The translations under genes and the position numbers were made by a program. A DNA stretch of 64,000 bases from Candidatus Vondammii sp. HM_W22 (GTDB lineage Bacteria > Pseudomonadota > Gammaproteobacteria > Chromatiales > Chromatiaceae), in the NCBI RefSeq assembly GCF_022530855.2, contig NZ_CP099567.1, forward strand, positions 2,046,001 to 2,110,000, read 5' to 3'. Positions 1 through 10,101 of the stretch are shown piece by piece; position 1 is the stretch's first letter; the number at the start of each line of letters is the position of its first letter. The notes beneath the pieces were generated by a model, which was not told the origin of the DNA, ran no database searches, and saw only the letters and a program-made list of their open reading frames with translations.

Positions 1-798
1 ACACGGGCAGTTACTCAAGATGGCCCGAGCAGAAGGTATCGTGCTCAGTCGAAGCCATGAGAAGGAAGTAAAAATTCTCAAGCTCCCCACCCGATTTGCC
101 ACACATCCGAGGAATCGTAAAAAGGCACGTAAGGCCGTCAAGCGATTAAAGACCATCAGCGGCCGATTACTGCGTGAAATACAGCGTAAGATGACCGCAG
201 AACAACAGAAATTCTATGCAGAAAAGTTCGCCCTGTACCAGCGCATGCTGAATCAGAAGCGTGCTGATAAAAACAAGTTGTAGCCTACATGAACCTCATG
301 TTTACTGTATGAGCAAAGGCAAGGCCCAGCAGCGTTATGAGTTTGGCACCAAGGCATCAATCACCACCACAAGGGACGCGGGCATTGTGATTGGTGCCCT
401 GGCTTTTGAGAAGAATGTATTTGATGGTCACACCGTACCTGAGGTCTTGGCACAGGTGAAACGTCTCATCAATCGAGTACCCAAAGTGGGTATTGCTGAT
501 CGAGGTTATCGGGGCAAATCAAAGGTTAATGACACCCAGATAGTAACGCCAAAGCCTGCTAGGAAGAATACCTCAGGAGAAGCCATGGCATTAGCCAGAA
601 AACGTTTCAGAAGACGAGCTGGCATTGAGCCTGTGGTCACTTAAAGAGTGACCACAGGCTAAAAAGGAACTTTCTTAAAGGCTTTGCCGGGGAGTCAGAT
701 TAACTTGCTTATGGCGGGGGCTACCTTCAACTTCAGAAAATGGATGAGGGAGGTTCTTTTTGTGCTGAAAAATATCATGTCCATACTGTTGTTCCTGT
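1..798 (+). mobile_element. IS5-family element, copy A (partial)
   Basis: This is the right-hand part of the same element found complete at 15537-17005 and 53729-55197. It is cut by the window start on the left. On the right it stops at about 798, where an IS3-family element begins, so its own terminal repeat is missing. It keeps the palindrome at the end of the transposase frame and the conserved downstream stretch. Relative to the complete copies it reads GGGGAGTCAGATT instead of GGGGATCAGATT. Confidence 0.9.
2..644 (+). pseudogene. IS5-family transposase, frameshifted and partial
   Basis: DDE transposase (DDE_Tnp_1 type), equivalent to roughly the C-terminal 210 residues of the 378-aa protein encoded by the complete copies. 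Two bases (CA) are missing at about 283, where intact copies read AAGTTGTACAGCC and this one reads AAGTTGTAGCC. This creates a stop after DKNKL and shifts the frame, which then resumes through the RYEFGTKAS and GIADRGYRGKS motifs to GIEPVVT. The N-terminus lies outside the window. Inactive by itself. Confidence 0.9.
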
Positions 799-801
799 GC
801 T

Positions 802-2030
802 CTGGTCAAGTCGAACCGGACACATTCAATTGAGACAGTTCATAGTTAATCGGTGACAAACTACCATTGGCAGTGTGTAACCGATCTTTGTTGTAGTAGC
901 GGATGTAATCCGCGACATCGTACTTCATGTGCTCTCGTGTAGGTTGAGACACTTTTAAAATCCAGTCATGCTTCAGGCTGCTAAAAAAACGTTCAACCAC
1001 CACATTGTCCCAACAAGCACCTACGTCTCCCATCGACGAGCGTAGGCCATGATTTTCTAATAAATGTCGGTGCGACTTGCTCGTGTACTGTGACCCGCGA
1101 TCACGGTGAAACACTAAACCCTTGTTAGGTTGGCGTAGGTTAACGGCTTTTATCAACGCTTTCTTCACCAGATTAGTCGTCATGCGTTTATCTATGGACC
1201 AGCCAACAATACGCCGTGAATATAAATCCATGACAATGGCTAAATACATCCACCCTTCTCCTGTTCTTAAGTAGGTAATATCACCGGCCAAAACATCATT
1301 GGCAGCGACCGGATTAAAGTTCTGATTCAACAAGTTATCTGCTACTGCATCGCTATGCTGACGGTTTGTCGTGACTCTATAGGCGGTACGCTGTGTGACG
1401 CGCAGCCCCCTAGCTTACGCATCACAGTTTTCGTTCGATAGCGGCCAATAGAGAAGCCTTCTTCGCGCAGTTTTTTCATTAGCTCTCTGGAGCCCAGACT
1501 TTGGCGGCTTGCTGCAAACAAGGCTTTAGCTCGGCGATAAAGCTGTAACTCTTCAGCGCTGATTAACAGGGCAGGCCGCTTAACCCACGCGTAGTAGCTT
1601 GATCGACTCAATCCAACCATTTGGCATAAGCGGTTAACCGGCAACTGGGCTGAGTGACACTGAATAAACTGATGCTTTATTTCATTTCTTTGGCGAACAA
1701 GGCTGAAGCCTTTTTTAATATGTCCTTTTCGATGACGTAGGTGCTTATTCTCTCTGCGTAATCGGTGAAGCTCCGTCCGCTCATCGGCTGATAACGCACC
1801 GTCTTGTTTTGAGGCTTCAATCTTTAGTTTTACAATCATAGAGTTGATTTGCTCGAATACCCAGTGATTTAGCCGCCTCAGCGACCGAATAACCTTGATC
1901 TGTCACCAATCCAACCGCTTCTTCTTTAAAGGCTTGAGGGTAACTCTATGTAAACTCGTTTTTGATTCATATCCGCTCCAATAACCAACGGTATTGTCTT
2001 TTATTCAAGTGTCCAGATCAATTAAACCAG
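802..2030 (-). mobile_element. IS3-family element, decayed
   Basis: Element of about 1.23 kb bounded by imperfect 22-bp inverted repeats: CTGGT...CCGGACAC at 802-823 and, inverted, CTGGT...CTGGACAC at 2009-2030, with 15 of 22 positions matching by eye. It contains an orfA/orfB transposase on the minus strand. It interrupts IS5 copy A on the left. No matching target duplication is visible. A 5' fragment of the same kind of element occurs at 14568-14675. Confidence 0.8.
806..1970 (-). pseudogene. IS3-family transposase orfA/orfB, broken
   Basis: OrfA begins at 1970 with MNQKRVYIE and has the usual helix-turn-helix and leucine-rich tail (HRLRRENKHLR). OrfB follows with an HTH_21-like region (VNRLCQMVGLSRSSYYAW) and the rve integrase core: GDITYL, HRDRGSQYTS and VVERFFSSLKHD supply the D, D and E of the DDE triad. 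Several frame changes break it: near 1930 in orfA, near 1680 at the orfA/orfB junction, and around 1335-1420 in orfB. Codon order otherwise agrees with IS3 transposases, so this is a recent pseudogene. Confidence 0.85.
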
Positions 2031-2503
2031 AAACACTACATCCTGGTCTGATAAGACCGTTACATAATCATGGCGTTTCTTGAAGACCGTCTTACTTAAC
2101 GCCAATGCATATTGGGCTACGTGCCAGTCCTCGCTTAACTGCTCGCTGCAAAATACTGGCCAACCAATCCCGAATTTAGTCCGTCCCGTCCGGGAAAAAA
2201 AATTAAAATTAACCGGGACAAAAGCCTTCCATACTCTGAAATTTAGTCTATAGTTACCTCCGTGCATCAAGGTTAGGAGTGTCACTTGAACGGGCGCTGG
2301 AATGGTCGGCGAACCAGTTTGCCGTTCAGCCATCGCCGGCACAGGCCACATGGTGGCAGCGCCAGCATTTTAAATAAAATGCGTCGCAATAATAATACTT
2401 GGCCAATGATTTTTACGTGCAGGTTTTGCTCGGAAATTTCCCCCTAGTTATTTTCAGTGTTTTTCGGGGTAGTGTTCGCGTATACCTGATCCCAGAGGAT
2501 TTA
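2031..2503. other. Intergenic stretch, no recognisable gene
   Basis: About 470 bases between the IS3 end and the aminotransferase start. A 109-codon open frame on the minus strand (2022-2351) overlaps the IS terminal repeat and matches no family I recognise, so it is not called. The last bases hold AGAGGA at about 2493, the ribosome binding site for the gene starting at 2504. Confidence 0.5.
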
Positions 2504-3874
2504 ATGTGTCAACCTGATCTGGAACCCATTCTCATGGCACTGAATGCCGAACAATATCCCGATGTTCATCTAAATCTCAATGTACGCGGTCTAGAACAGT
2601 CTGCCACCTTGGCGATTAGTGAACGCTGCGCCCAACTGCGTAAGGAGGGACGGGATGTCTATCGACTTGGCTTGGGGCAACCCCCTTTCCCGGTTGCCGA
2701 ACCGGTAATCGAGGAGCTTAGAGCAAATGCTTATCAGAGGGAGTATCTCCCGGTAAAAGGACTCCCCGCACTGAGGGAGGCCGTGGCCCGCTATCACCGA
2801 CGCCAGGAGGGCATCGAGTACGCTCGGGAGGATGTGCTTATCGGCCCCGGCTCCAAAGAGCTGATGTTCCTGATACAGCTGGTCTACTATGGCGACCTTG
2901 TCATTCCAACCCCAAGCTGGGTCTCCTATGCGCCCCAGGCCACGATTATCGGTCGGCATATTCGCTGGGTGCCGACGAAATTCGAAGATGGCTGGAGAAT
3001 CACGCCTGAAGGACTGGGGGAACTCTGCCATAAAGACCCCACTAGACCCCGCATTCTAATTCTGAATTACCCGAACAATCCCAGTGGCACCACCTACGGC
3101 AATGCAGAATTACAGGAGCTGGCCAAAGTAGCCCGACGCTATAAAATCATCCTGCTGTCAGATGAAATTTACGGTGAAACTCAATTCAATGGCAAACATC
3201 AGTCCATTGCCCGCTACTACCCCGAAGGCACGATTATCAGTGCCGGCCTGAGTAAATGGTGCGGCGCTGGCGGTTGGCGGCTGGGGACCTTTACCTTTCC
3301 CAATAACCTATACTGGCTGCTGGATGCCGTCTCAGTTGTGGCCAGTGAGACATTCACCTCTACCAGTGCCCCGATACAGCATGCCGCTGTCCGTGCTTAT
3401 GAAGGAGGCATCGAGATCGAACGCTATCTGTGGAACAGCCGTCGAATACTCAAAGCCCTTGGCACTAGCCTCGCAGCACGACTTCAGAGGATAGGCGTGG
3501 ATGTTCCGGTCCCTGAAGGTGGTTTTTATCTCTTTGCCTCTTTTAATAATTTCCGGAAAAAACTAGAACAGAGAGGCATCACAACCGATACAGAACTGTG
3601 TAACCGATTACTCGAAGAAACCGGTGTGGCAGTCCTTCCAGGCTCACAATTCGGCCGTCCAGCTGAAGAGTTGACGGCAAGAATAGCCTTTGTCGATTTT
3701 GACGGAGCACGGGCACTGGTGAGTGCCGAGGCAGTCCCCTTAGAGAAAGAGCTGTCAGAAGACTTTGTTTCGGGTCACTGCAACAGAGTCGTGGTTGCCG
3801 TTGAGCACCTTTGTGCTTGGCTTGAAAATGGGGAAAAAGCTCCACCTGACCATACCGACTTCAGATCAAAATAA
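2504..3874 (+). CDS. PLP-dependent aminotransferase, class I/II
   Basis: Fold-type I aminotransferase of 456 aa, cytoplasmic, transferring an amino group between an amino acid and a 2-oxo acid; the substrate cannot be read from sequence. Visible motifs are NYPNNPSGT (substrate/PLP pocket), LLSDEIYGE (Asp to the pyridine nitrogen) and SAGLSKWCGAGGWRLG, where the lysine after LS is the Schiff-base lysine. The usual family version is SKAY/SKTF followed by xGWRxG, so WCGAGGWRLG is slightly unusual. The frame is open upstream to a TTG at 2399, but ATG 2504 is preceded by AGAGGA at suitable spacing and is chosen. It stands alone between two IS elements, so context gives no pathway. Confidence 0.85.
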   Translation: MCQPDLEPILMALNAEQYPDVHLNLNVRGLEQSATLAISERCAQLRKEGRDVYRLGLGQPPFPVAEPVIEELRANAYQREYLPVKGLPALREAVARYHRRQEGIEYAREDVLIGPGSKELMFLIQLVYYGDLVIPTPSWVSYAPQATIIGRHIRWVPTKFEDGWRITPEGLGELCHKDPTRPRILILNYPNNPSGTTYGNAELQELAKVARRYKIILLSDEIYGETQFNGKHQSIARYYPEGTIISAGLSKWCGAGGWRLGTFTFPNNLYWLLDAVSVVASETFTSTSAPIQHAAVRAYEGGIEIERYLWNSRRILKALGTSLAARLQRIGVDVPVPEGGFYLFASFNNFRKKLEQRGITTDTELCNRLLEETGVAVLPGSQFGRPAEELTARIAFVDFDGARALVSAEAVPLEKELSEDFVSGHCNRVVVAVEHLCAWLENGEKAPPDHTDFRSK

Positions 3875-3935
3875 GGCTTATAACTTGACTGTGAAATGAC
3901 TATTCCATAGGGCTATCATCAAGCTGAATGGTTAA

Positions 3936-5108
3936 GGAACCTCTAAAAACCTTCCCAAATCAGCGATAATAACCAATTCAACCAACAACCATTGATAAAA
4001 GCCATGCAACCGAGTTTTTTTGATCATCAAGACCGACTTGACGTCCTTGAGCAGCTGGGAGACTCGCTGCCAAAGCTGGAAAGGACCGTAGACTGGGAGG
4101 TTTTCGGGTATTGTTGGGCCCCGTTTATAAAAACAGTGATCCCAGTAAAGGTGGGCGTCCACCTTATCGATGCGGTGCGGATGTTCAAAGTGTTGGTCCT
4201 ACAGCATTTGTTTAATCTGTCCGGTGATCAAACAGAGTTCCAAATGCGGGATCCTTATAGCTTTTGTCATTTTCTTGGGTTGAGCCCGGAGGGTAAGGTA
4301 CCCGATGCTAAAACAGTTCGGGTATATCGTGAGCGCCTGAAAGAACGGGGCCTTGTTGGTAAACTCTTTTCAGAGCTGTTGATCCAAATTGATGCAGCAG
4401 GCTTCAGTGTTCGCAAGGGGCAGATTGTAGATGCCGCTATCGCTCCACCAGTACCCAAGCAACGTAATACACGAGAGGAAAATAGGCAGATCAAAGCCGG
4501 AGACAACCCTGAGACATGGGGTGATAACAAACGCCGCCAGAAGAATGTTGAAGCCCACTGGACCATGAAGCATGGCAAAACCCACTATGGGTACAAAAAC
4601 CACATCAGCATAGACCGGAAGCACAAGGTCATTCGCAAGTACGCCATCACATCAGCTGAAGTCCATGATAGTCAGGTCTTTGAGGAACTGCTGGATGAGA
4701 ACAACAATAATGGCAGTGTCTGGGCCGATTCTGCTTACTGCAGTGTAGAACGGGAAGCCGCTTTACCGGGGTGCGCATTACCACAGTCAGATTCACCGCA
4801 AGTCGACACGCAAACGCCCCTTGAATGAACGGAAGCAAGAGGCAAACCGAAAACGATCAAGAGTTCGGGCTCGAGTTGAGCACGTGTTTGCCCAGCAGGC
4901 CAATCGACTAGTGCGTAGCATCGGGCAAGTCTCATGTCGGCGTGAAGATGGGTATGATGAATTTGGTGTACAACATGCGTCGATTGGTGTGGCTAGCCGG
5001 ATAAAGCGAGACATGGATATGGATGTTACCAGGAAAATGGGCGTGAAGGTGCCGGGCTCTCCGGATTTGCTAGAGACTGTTGGCCTTTGTCAGGTTTTTA
5101 GAGGTTCC
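3936..5108 (+). mobile_element. IS5-family element, second type
   Basis: 1173-bp element with 17-bp perfect terminal inverted repeats: GGAACCTCTAAAAACCT at 3936-3952 and its complement at 5092-5108. It carries one transposase gene on the plus strand, broken by two indels. No target duplication is evident in the flanks (TTAA on the left, CTAT on the right). Partial relatives lie at 13635-14563, 38319-38489, 58133-58312 with 59577-59935, and 63405-64000. Confidence 0.9.
4004..5004 (+). pseudogene. IS5-family transposase, frameshifted
   Basis: N-terminal DUF772-like region (AVRMFKVLVLQHLFNLSGDQTEF) followed by a DDE_Tnp_1 catalytic region (GQIVDAAI, HYGYKNHISID, VWADSAYCS, and the late RVRARVEHVF segment holding the catalytic E). 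An extra G near 4770 (GGGG where the copy at the right window end reads GGG) throws the frame out of HYRSQIH. A second indel near 4945 breaks the C-terminal NLVYNMRRLVWLAG. The original stop is the TAA at 5002-5004. ATG 4004 is taken as start; a TTG at 3992 is in frame. Confidence 0.88.
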
Positions 5109-5269
5109 CTATACATTAACCATTCGCTAATTCACGTGCAGCGCAAAAAGAAAAGGATTTCCGTGTTAGGCATAACCAACCTTCTGGATACCGGGGTACT
5201 TATGACTAACCGATTATCAGGTCATCTTGACCGACTATTATCAACCACAACAATACTGGAGAATCGCTA
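5109..5269. other. Leader of the TRAP genes
   Basis: Gap of 161 bases between the IS5 right end and the TAXI gene. It ends with TGGAGA, the ribosome binding site. No terminator or convincing promoter pair was found. The IS insertion may have displaced the native upstream control region of the transporter operon. Confidence 0.4.
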
Positions 5270-6247
5270 ATGTTTAGCAAGCGTACAATCGCCACTGCCC
5301 TCATGGTAGCTGGTGTTTCTTTGGCTGCAACCACTGCTAACGCAGATAACGCAGACTTATTCATCACCATCGGGACCGGCGGTGTTACCGGCGTTTATTA
5401 CCCGACTGGCGCGGCCATATGCCGTTTAGTCAACAAAGGGCGTAAACGGCATGGCATTCACTGCTCCGTAGAATCTACCGGCGGTTCTATCTATAATCTG
5501 AACACCATCCGTGCAGACGAGCTGGATATGGGCATAGCCCAGTCTGACTGGCAGTTCCATGCCTATAACGGCACCAGCAAATTCAAGAGTATGGGCGCAA
5601 ACAGAGAGCTCCGCGCTGTCTTCTCAGTACATCCAGAGCCCTTCACCGTCGTCGCCCGCGCAGATGCCGGCATCAAAACCTTTGCCGATCTGAAAGGCAA
5701 ACGTGTCAACATAGGCAACCCGGGCTCCGGCCAGCGCAGCACCATGGAAGTCGTGATGGATGCCTTGGGCTGGAAGAAATCCGATTTCACCCTGGCTTCC
5801 GAGCTAAAAGCGGCTGAACAGTCAAAAGCGCTCTGCGACAATAAAATTGACGCCATGATCTACACTGTTGGGCACCCCTCCGGTTCCATCAAAGAAGCAA
5901 CCACCACTTGTGACACCGTTCTGGTCTCTGTTACCGGTCCGGTTATCGACAAGCTGATTGCCGATAATGATTACTACCGTACTGCTACCATTCCAGGCGG
6001 CATGTACCGTGGCAATCCGAATGACACACAAACTTTTGGTGTGGGCGCGACCTTTGTCTCCTCCACCAATACACCTAATGACACGGTTTATCATGTAGTC
6101 GAAGCCGTATTCGAGAACTTCGACCTCTTCCGTAAACTGCATCCCGCATTTGCTCACTTGGTAAAAGAGCAAATGGTAAAAGATGGCCTCTCTGCACCAC
6201 TCCACAGTGGTGCGATACTCTATTACAAAGAAGCGGGGCTGATGTAA
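5270..6247 (+). CDS. TAXI-family TRAP transporter solute-binding protein
   Basis: Periplasmic binding protein of a TRAP (tripartite ATP-independent periplasmic) uptake system, 325 aa. A Sec signal peptide is clear ([20 protein letters not shown], with cleavage near ANA-DN at residues 24-26). The mature part opens with the TAXI hallmark [16 protein letters not shown], then [29 protein letters not shown] and a C-terminal HPAFAHL. It delivers its ligand to the fused membrane protein encoded 205 bases downstream. TAXI proteins in other bacteria bind carboxylates or amino acids; the substrate here is not inferable. The start has GGAGA just upstream. A hairpin follows the stop. Confidence 0.93.
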   Translation: MFSKRTIATALMVAGVSLAATTANADNADLFITIGTGGVTGVYYPTGAAICRLVNKGRKRHGIHCSVESTGGSIYNLNTIRADELDMGIAQSDWQFHAYNGTSKFKSMGANRELRAVFSVHPEPFTVVARADAGIKTFADLKGKRVNIGNPGSGQRSTMEVVMDALGWKKSDFTLASELKAAEQSKALCDNKIDAMIYTVGHPSGSIKEATTTCDTVLVSVTGPVIDKLIADNDYYRTATIPGGMYRGNPNDTQTFGVGATFVSSTNTPNDTVYHVVEAVFENFDLFRKLHPAFAHLVKEQMVKDGLSAPLHSGAILYYKEAGLM

Positions 6248-6259
6248 TCAGTAACTGCC

Positions 6260-6291
6260 AAACGGGCCGGCCTAATCAGGCCGCCCGTTTT
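6260..6291 (+). terminator. Hairpin after the TAXI gene
   Basis: Arms AAACGGGC and GCCCGTTT enclose an inner GGCC/GGCC pairing around a TAATCA loop, followed by TGTT. It lies 13 bases after the stop codon. It may attenuate transcription between the abundant binding protein and the permease, a common arrangement for binding-protein operons. Confidence 0.65.
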
Positions 6292-6452
6292 GTTATCAGT
6301 CAGGGATAAAAAAACAGCCACATAAGACTGATATCACCCGGCCGAGTAGATGAAGCCACTTCCAGACAGGATGTCAGTTTTCCCGCCATCCTGCCTGGAA
6401 GCTGTTCCGAACAGCCTGCCGTATGAACCTCAAACTCTATCCGGGGAGAATA

Positions 6453-9044
6453 ATGAGAGAAGTAAATAGCAATCGAGAAACCATCACTGATCAAGAACTA
6501 CAGGAGATGGTCGCACAGACCGACAATGGCGCCCGCCATCCTGTGGGTTCTGCCGGAAAGCTACTCTTTGGTGTGGCACTGGCATGGTCCTTGTTTCAAC
6601 TCTGGGTTGCCTCCCCACTCCCTTTTGCCTTCGCCATCGGCGTTTTTAACGATACAGAAGTGCGAGTTATTCACTTGGTATTTGCCTTCTTCCTAGCCTT
6701 CACTGCCTTCCCTGCATTCAAACAATCCCCCCGGGAAGTGATCCCGTTTCAAGATTGGGTATTTGCTATTCTGGGTGCCGCGAGCGCAGCCTATCTGTTT
6801 ATCTTTTATGACTCACTAGCAGATCGCTCAGGTGCCCCAATCACGGCCGACCTGATCGTTGGTGTCATCGGAATGCTGCTGCTTCTGGAGGCCACACGAA
6901 GAGCCTTGGGGCCACCATTGGTGATCGTGGCCATTGTCTTTTTGACTTATGCATTCGGTGGCCCATATATGCCGGATGTAATCGCCCATAAGGGCCAGAG
7001 CCTTTCAAAGGTAATGTCCCATCAATGGCTAACCACTGAGGGTGTCTTCGGTGTCGCCCTGGGTGTCTCCAGTAGCTTTGTATTTCTCTTCGTACTGTTT
7101 GGTGCCATGCTGGAAAAAGCGGGTGCCGGCAACTACTTCATCAAAATGGCATTTGCCCTCCTCGGTCACATGAAAGGCGGACCGGCGAAAGCAGCCGTGG
7201 TCGCATCCGCCACCACCGGTTTGATATCAGGCTCATCCATCGCTAACGTGGCCACCACCGGCACCTTCACTATCCCCCTGATGAAGCGGGTGGGATTCCC
7301 TGGCACCAAGGCCGGTGCAGTGGAAGTGGCCGGCTCGACCAATGGACAACTGACTCCCCCGGTGATGGGTGCAGCGGCCTTCCTGATGATCGAGTATGTG
7401 GGTATCACCTACATTGAGGTGATCAAACATGCCATTCTGCCTGCCATCATCTCCTATATTGCCCTGTTCTATATCGTCCATCTCGAAGCACTCAAGATGA
7501 ACATGAAGGGCCTGCCAAAACGCGTCCACACCACATTGGCACAAAAGCTGATGACCTTCTCCGCCATTGTCGCCGGTACCTGTGCCATAGGATTGGCTGT
7601 TTTCTACGGCATCGGATGGATCAAGACCTATACCGGAGACTTCGCTATCTATATCGTCGGCGTCTTTGTTCTGGCCGCCTATCTCGGATTGCTAAAATAC
7701 TCCGCACGCTATCCTGAACTGGAGATGGATGACCCCAATTCCGAGGTAATCGAGCTCCCCGAGATTGGCCCTACGGTAAAAGTTGGCCTCTACTTCCTGC
7801 TCCCTATCGTGGTTTTGATGTGGTGTCTGGTGGTGGAGCGCTTCTCACCCGGCCTTTCAGCATTCTGGGCCACCCTGTTCATGATCTTCATCGTACTGAC
7901 TCAGCGTCCTCTGCATGCAAAATTCCGTAAGCTGGATGCCGAAGCACCATTAAAACGCGGTGTTAACGACTGCATAGATGGCCTCGTGACAGGTGCAAGA
8001 AATATGATCGGCATCGGCATCGCAACCGCTGCGGCAGGCATCGTGGTCGGAACCATCACCCTCACCGGCATAGGCCAGGTGATGGTCGAGTTTGTTGAAC
8101 TGATCTCCGGCGGCAGTCTGATTCTTGCACTGATTTTCACTGCCATGATCTGTATCATTCTCGGCATGGGGCTACCCACCACAGCAAACTACATCGTAGT
8201 CTCCAGCCTGATGGCGCCGGTTGTGATCTCACTGGCTGCCAGCAACGGCATGATCGTACCACTGGTTGTAGTACATATGTTTGTCTTCTATTTCGGCATT
8301 CTCGCGGATGACACACCGCCCGTGGGGCTGGCGGCGTTTGCCGCCGCCGCCATCGCCAAGAGTGACCCGATCAAAACCGGTATTCAAGGGTTTATGTATG
8401 ATATCCGGACCGGCATTCTGCCTTTTATGTTTATATTTAACAACCAGCTGCTGCTGATCGGCATTGGGAGCATATTTGAACTGTTGATTGTCATCGCCAG
8501 CGCCACGGCAGGCATGCTGCTGTTCGCCGCAGCCACCCAAGGCTATTGGCTCACCAAGAGCCGCCTGAGGGAGTCGGCAGCCCTACTGTTGATCACCTTT
8601 ACCCTGTTCCGCCCTGGGTTCTGGTGGGATATGGTATACGAACCGGTAGATATAGTTCCCGCGGTACAAATCACTAAAATAGCCGAGCAGCTTCCAGTGG
8701 AAAGCAATTTACAAATGATGGTTGCCGGTGAAAATATCGATGGCAAATTTGTCGAGCATGCCATTCTTTTACCCCTTGGTGCAGCCGGCACAGGAGAGGA
8801 GCGCTTGGCCAGCGCGGGTCTGGAGGTCCGGGTCGATGGCGATAAAGTGCTGGCTGACAACGTCATGTTCGGCAGTGCGGCACAAGCGGCAGGGCTCGAT
8901 TTCGATTGGGAGATCACCAATCTTCAGGTCGCGGCCAACCGCCCACCAAAACATCTGATGTTCATACCGGCCCTATTGCTGCTCGCACTTGTTGCGATGA
9001 CACAGCGAAGACGCCACAAGAAAACAGAGACAACGGCTGCCTGA
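6453..9044 (+). CDS. TRAP transporter fused permease (DctQ-DctM type, DUF3394 tail)
   Basis: Inner-membrane protein of 863 aa that moves the ligand delivered by the TAXI protein, using an ion gradient. The N-terminal third holds about four membrane segments (the small DctQ-like part). The DctM part follows, with motifs VASATTGLISGSSIANVATTGTFTIP, NGQLTPPVMGAAAFLM and GMGLPTTANYIVVSSLMAPV typical of the family. After residue 690 a soluble DUF3394 region precedes a last membrane helix (LMFIPALLLLALVAM). ATG 6453 is chosen because GGGGAGA precedes it; an in-frame ATG at 6423 has no such site. The intergenic hairpin and the downstream usp gene suggest one operon. Confidence 0.93.
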   Translation: MREVNSNRETITDQELQEMVAQTDNGARHPVGSAGKLLFGVALAWSLFQLWVASPLPFAFAIGVFNDTEVRVIHLVFAFFLAFTAFPAFKQSPREVIPFQDWVFAILGAASAAYLFIFYDSLADRSGAPITADLIVGVIGMLLLLEATRRALGPPLVIVAIVFLTYAFGGPYMPDVIAHKGQSLSKVMSHQWLTTEGVFGVALGVSSSFVFLFVLFGAMLEKAGAGNYFIKMAFALLGHMKGGPAKAAVVASATTGLISGSSIANVATTGTFTIPLMKRVGFPGTKAGAVEVAGSTNGQLTPPVMGAAAFLMIEYVGITYIEVIKHAILPAIISYIALFYIVHLEALKMNMKGLPKRVHTTLAQKLMTFSAIVAGTCAIGLAVFYGIGWIKTYTGDFAIYIVGVFVLAAYLGLLKYSARYPELEMDDPNSEVIELPEIGPTVKVGLYFLLPIVVLMWCLVVERFSPGLSAFWATLFMIFIVLTQRPLHAKFRKLDAEAPLKRGVNDCIDGLVTGARNMIGIGIATAAAGIVVGTITLTGIGQVMVEFVELISGGSLILALIFTAMICIILGMGLPTTANYIVVSSLMAPVVISLAASNGMIVPLVVVHMFVFYFGILADDTPPVGLAAFAAAAIAKSDPIKTGIQGFMYDIRTGILPFMFIFNNQLLLIGIGSIFELLIVIASATAGMLLFAAATQGYWLTKSRLRESAALLLITFTLFRPGFWWDMVYEPVDIVPAVQITKIAEQLPVESNLQMMVAGENIDGKFVEHAILLPLGAAGTGEERLASAGLEVRVDGDKVLADNVMFGSAAQAAGLDFDWEITNLQVAANRPPKHLMFIPALLLLALVAMTQRRRHKKTETTAA

Positions 9045-9111
9045 TAACAATACCAGGAGAATCCGGAGTTGGTCCCGGTTCTCTTGACCCATTAAAGATA
9101 AGGATACGGTC

Positions 9112-9546
9112 ATGTTCAAGAAAATATTGATGCCCATAGATCTGCAGGAGACTCACCTTGCTATCAAGGCAGTAAAAATTGCTATTGACGAAGCAAGGAG
9201 ATACAATGCGAAGATCGACGTGATGACCGTTATCCCTGGATTCGGCATGCCCATGGTTGCTTCATTTTTTCCAGACGCGGCGATGAAGGATGCAATGAAA
9301 CAGGTGGCAAAGGAACTGAAAAGATACATTGCCGCCAACTTCCCAAAAGATATCACGACCCACCCTCTGATATCCGAGGGAAACCCGTCTGAACGTATTC
9401 TGAAACAAGCAAAAAAGATAGGCACTGATCTGATTGTTATCCCGTCACATGCCCAGAGCCTGGGGCAGGTGTTTCTTGGCTCTTGCGCCGCCAAAGTGGT
9501 TGGACACGCAACCTGCTCAGTGATGGTCATCAAAAGCGACGACTGA
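9112..9546 (+). CDS. Universal stress protein, UspA family
   Basis: 144-aa cytoplasmic protein with one Usp domain: it starts KKILMPIDL, and near the C-terminus has LIVIPSHAQS-LGQVFLGSCAAKVVGHATCSVMVIK. The ATP-binding Usp signature is normally G-x2-G-x9-G-S/T; here the corresponding stretch is SHAQSLGQVFLGSCA, so nucleotide binding is plausible but not assured. It lies 67 bases after a TRAP permease. In other bacteria a Usp protein encoded with a TRAP system (TeaD with TeaABC of Halomonas) modulates uptake, so a similar regulatory role is a fair inference. Confidence 0.9.
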   Translation: MFKKILMPIDLQETHLAIKAVKIAIDEARRYNAKIDVMTVIPGFGMPMVASFFPDAAMKDAMKQVAKELKRYIAANFPKDITTHPLISEGNPSERILKQAKKIGTDLIVIPSHAQSLGQVFLGSCAAKVVGHATCSVMVIKSDD

Positions 9547-9578
9547 TTACCCGGTAGCTGTCCGATAAAATATCAATA

Positions 9579-9612
9579 AGGGGCGTAGAGATGATCTCTA
9601 CGCCCCTTTTTC
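9579..9612 (+). terminator. Strong intrinsic terminator of the TRAP-usp operon
   Basis: Perfect 14-bp stem AAGGGGCGTAGAGA / TCTCTACGCCCCTT with a TGA loop, followed by a T run. It lies 33 bases after the usp stop codon. Confidence 0.92.
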
Positions 9613-9659
9613 ATTGCCTGTAAAGTGGCTAAATATGACGCCCCATGCGTCAAAAAACC

Positions 9660-10101
9660 AAAACCTGGTCACCTTGCCGAAAGCTCTTCGTGTTCGCCGT
9701 TGCACTGAAGGAGACAACTCCGGCCCAGTTGGCCCTTGCAACACGAATTATCAATCGGCTGGCTGACAAGCCCCGGCTACAACAGAAGACAAAGATCATT
9801 TCTATCACAGTGTGATCCTGAGCATGACACGCCTGAAACATTGAAACCATTTATCGGACGCTACAGTGCAGATTTTCAGGTGCTCACAGGAGATGATCAA
9901 CAGATCAGAAATATTGCTCATCAACTGGGGATAAAATATCAACGGGACGAGAAGAAAGAGGGTGGTTACTCCATCGTACACAGCAGCAGTATTGCCCTGA
10001 TCAATCACCAAAGTGAATTACAGGGCCTGTTTACTGGACGGGTAGATGCCAGTAGTATCACCTAGGATATCAAGCAACTCGCGGATACAGATAGCCAATG
10101 A
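9660..10101 (+). pseudogene. SCO1/SenC-like protein, decayed
   Basis: Remnant of a thioredoxin-fold copper chaperone for cytochrome oxidase assembly. Recognisable parts are ALKETTPAQLALATRIINRL, then ISITV and, one frame over, DPEHDTPETLKPFIGRY (the family DPxxDTP motif), and later YSIVHSSSIALIN with the conserved copper-ligand histidine. One extra T near 9814 breaks the frame. A TAG at about 10063 truncates it. The upstream part that should carry the CxxxC copper site is not intact. The original end was TGA at 10099-10101, overlapping the psd ATG as ATGA, so psd was probably translationally coupled to it. Confidence 0.72.

Noticed and set aside
2022-2351. 109-codon minus-strand ORF
   Set aside because: It overlaps the terminal repeat of an IS3 element, has no ribosome site and matches no family I recognise.
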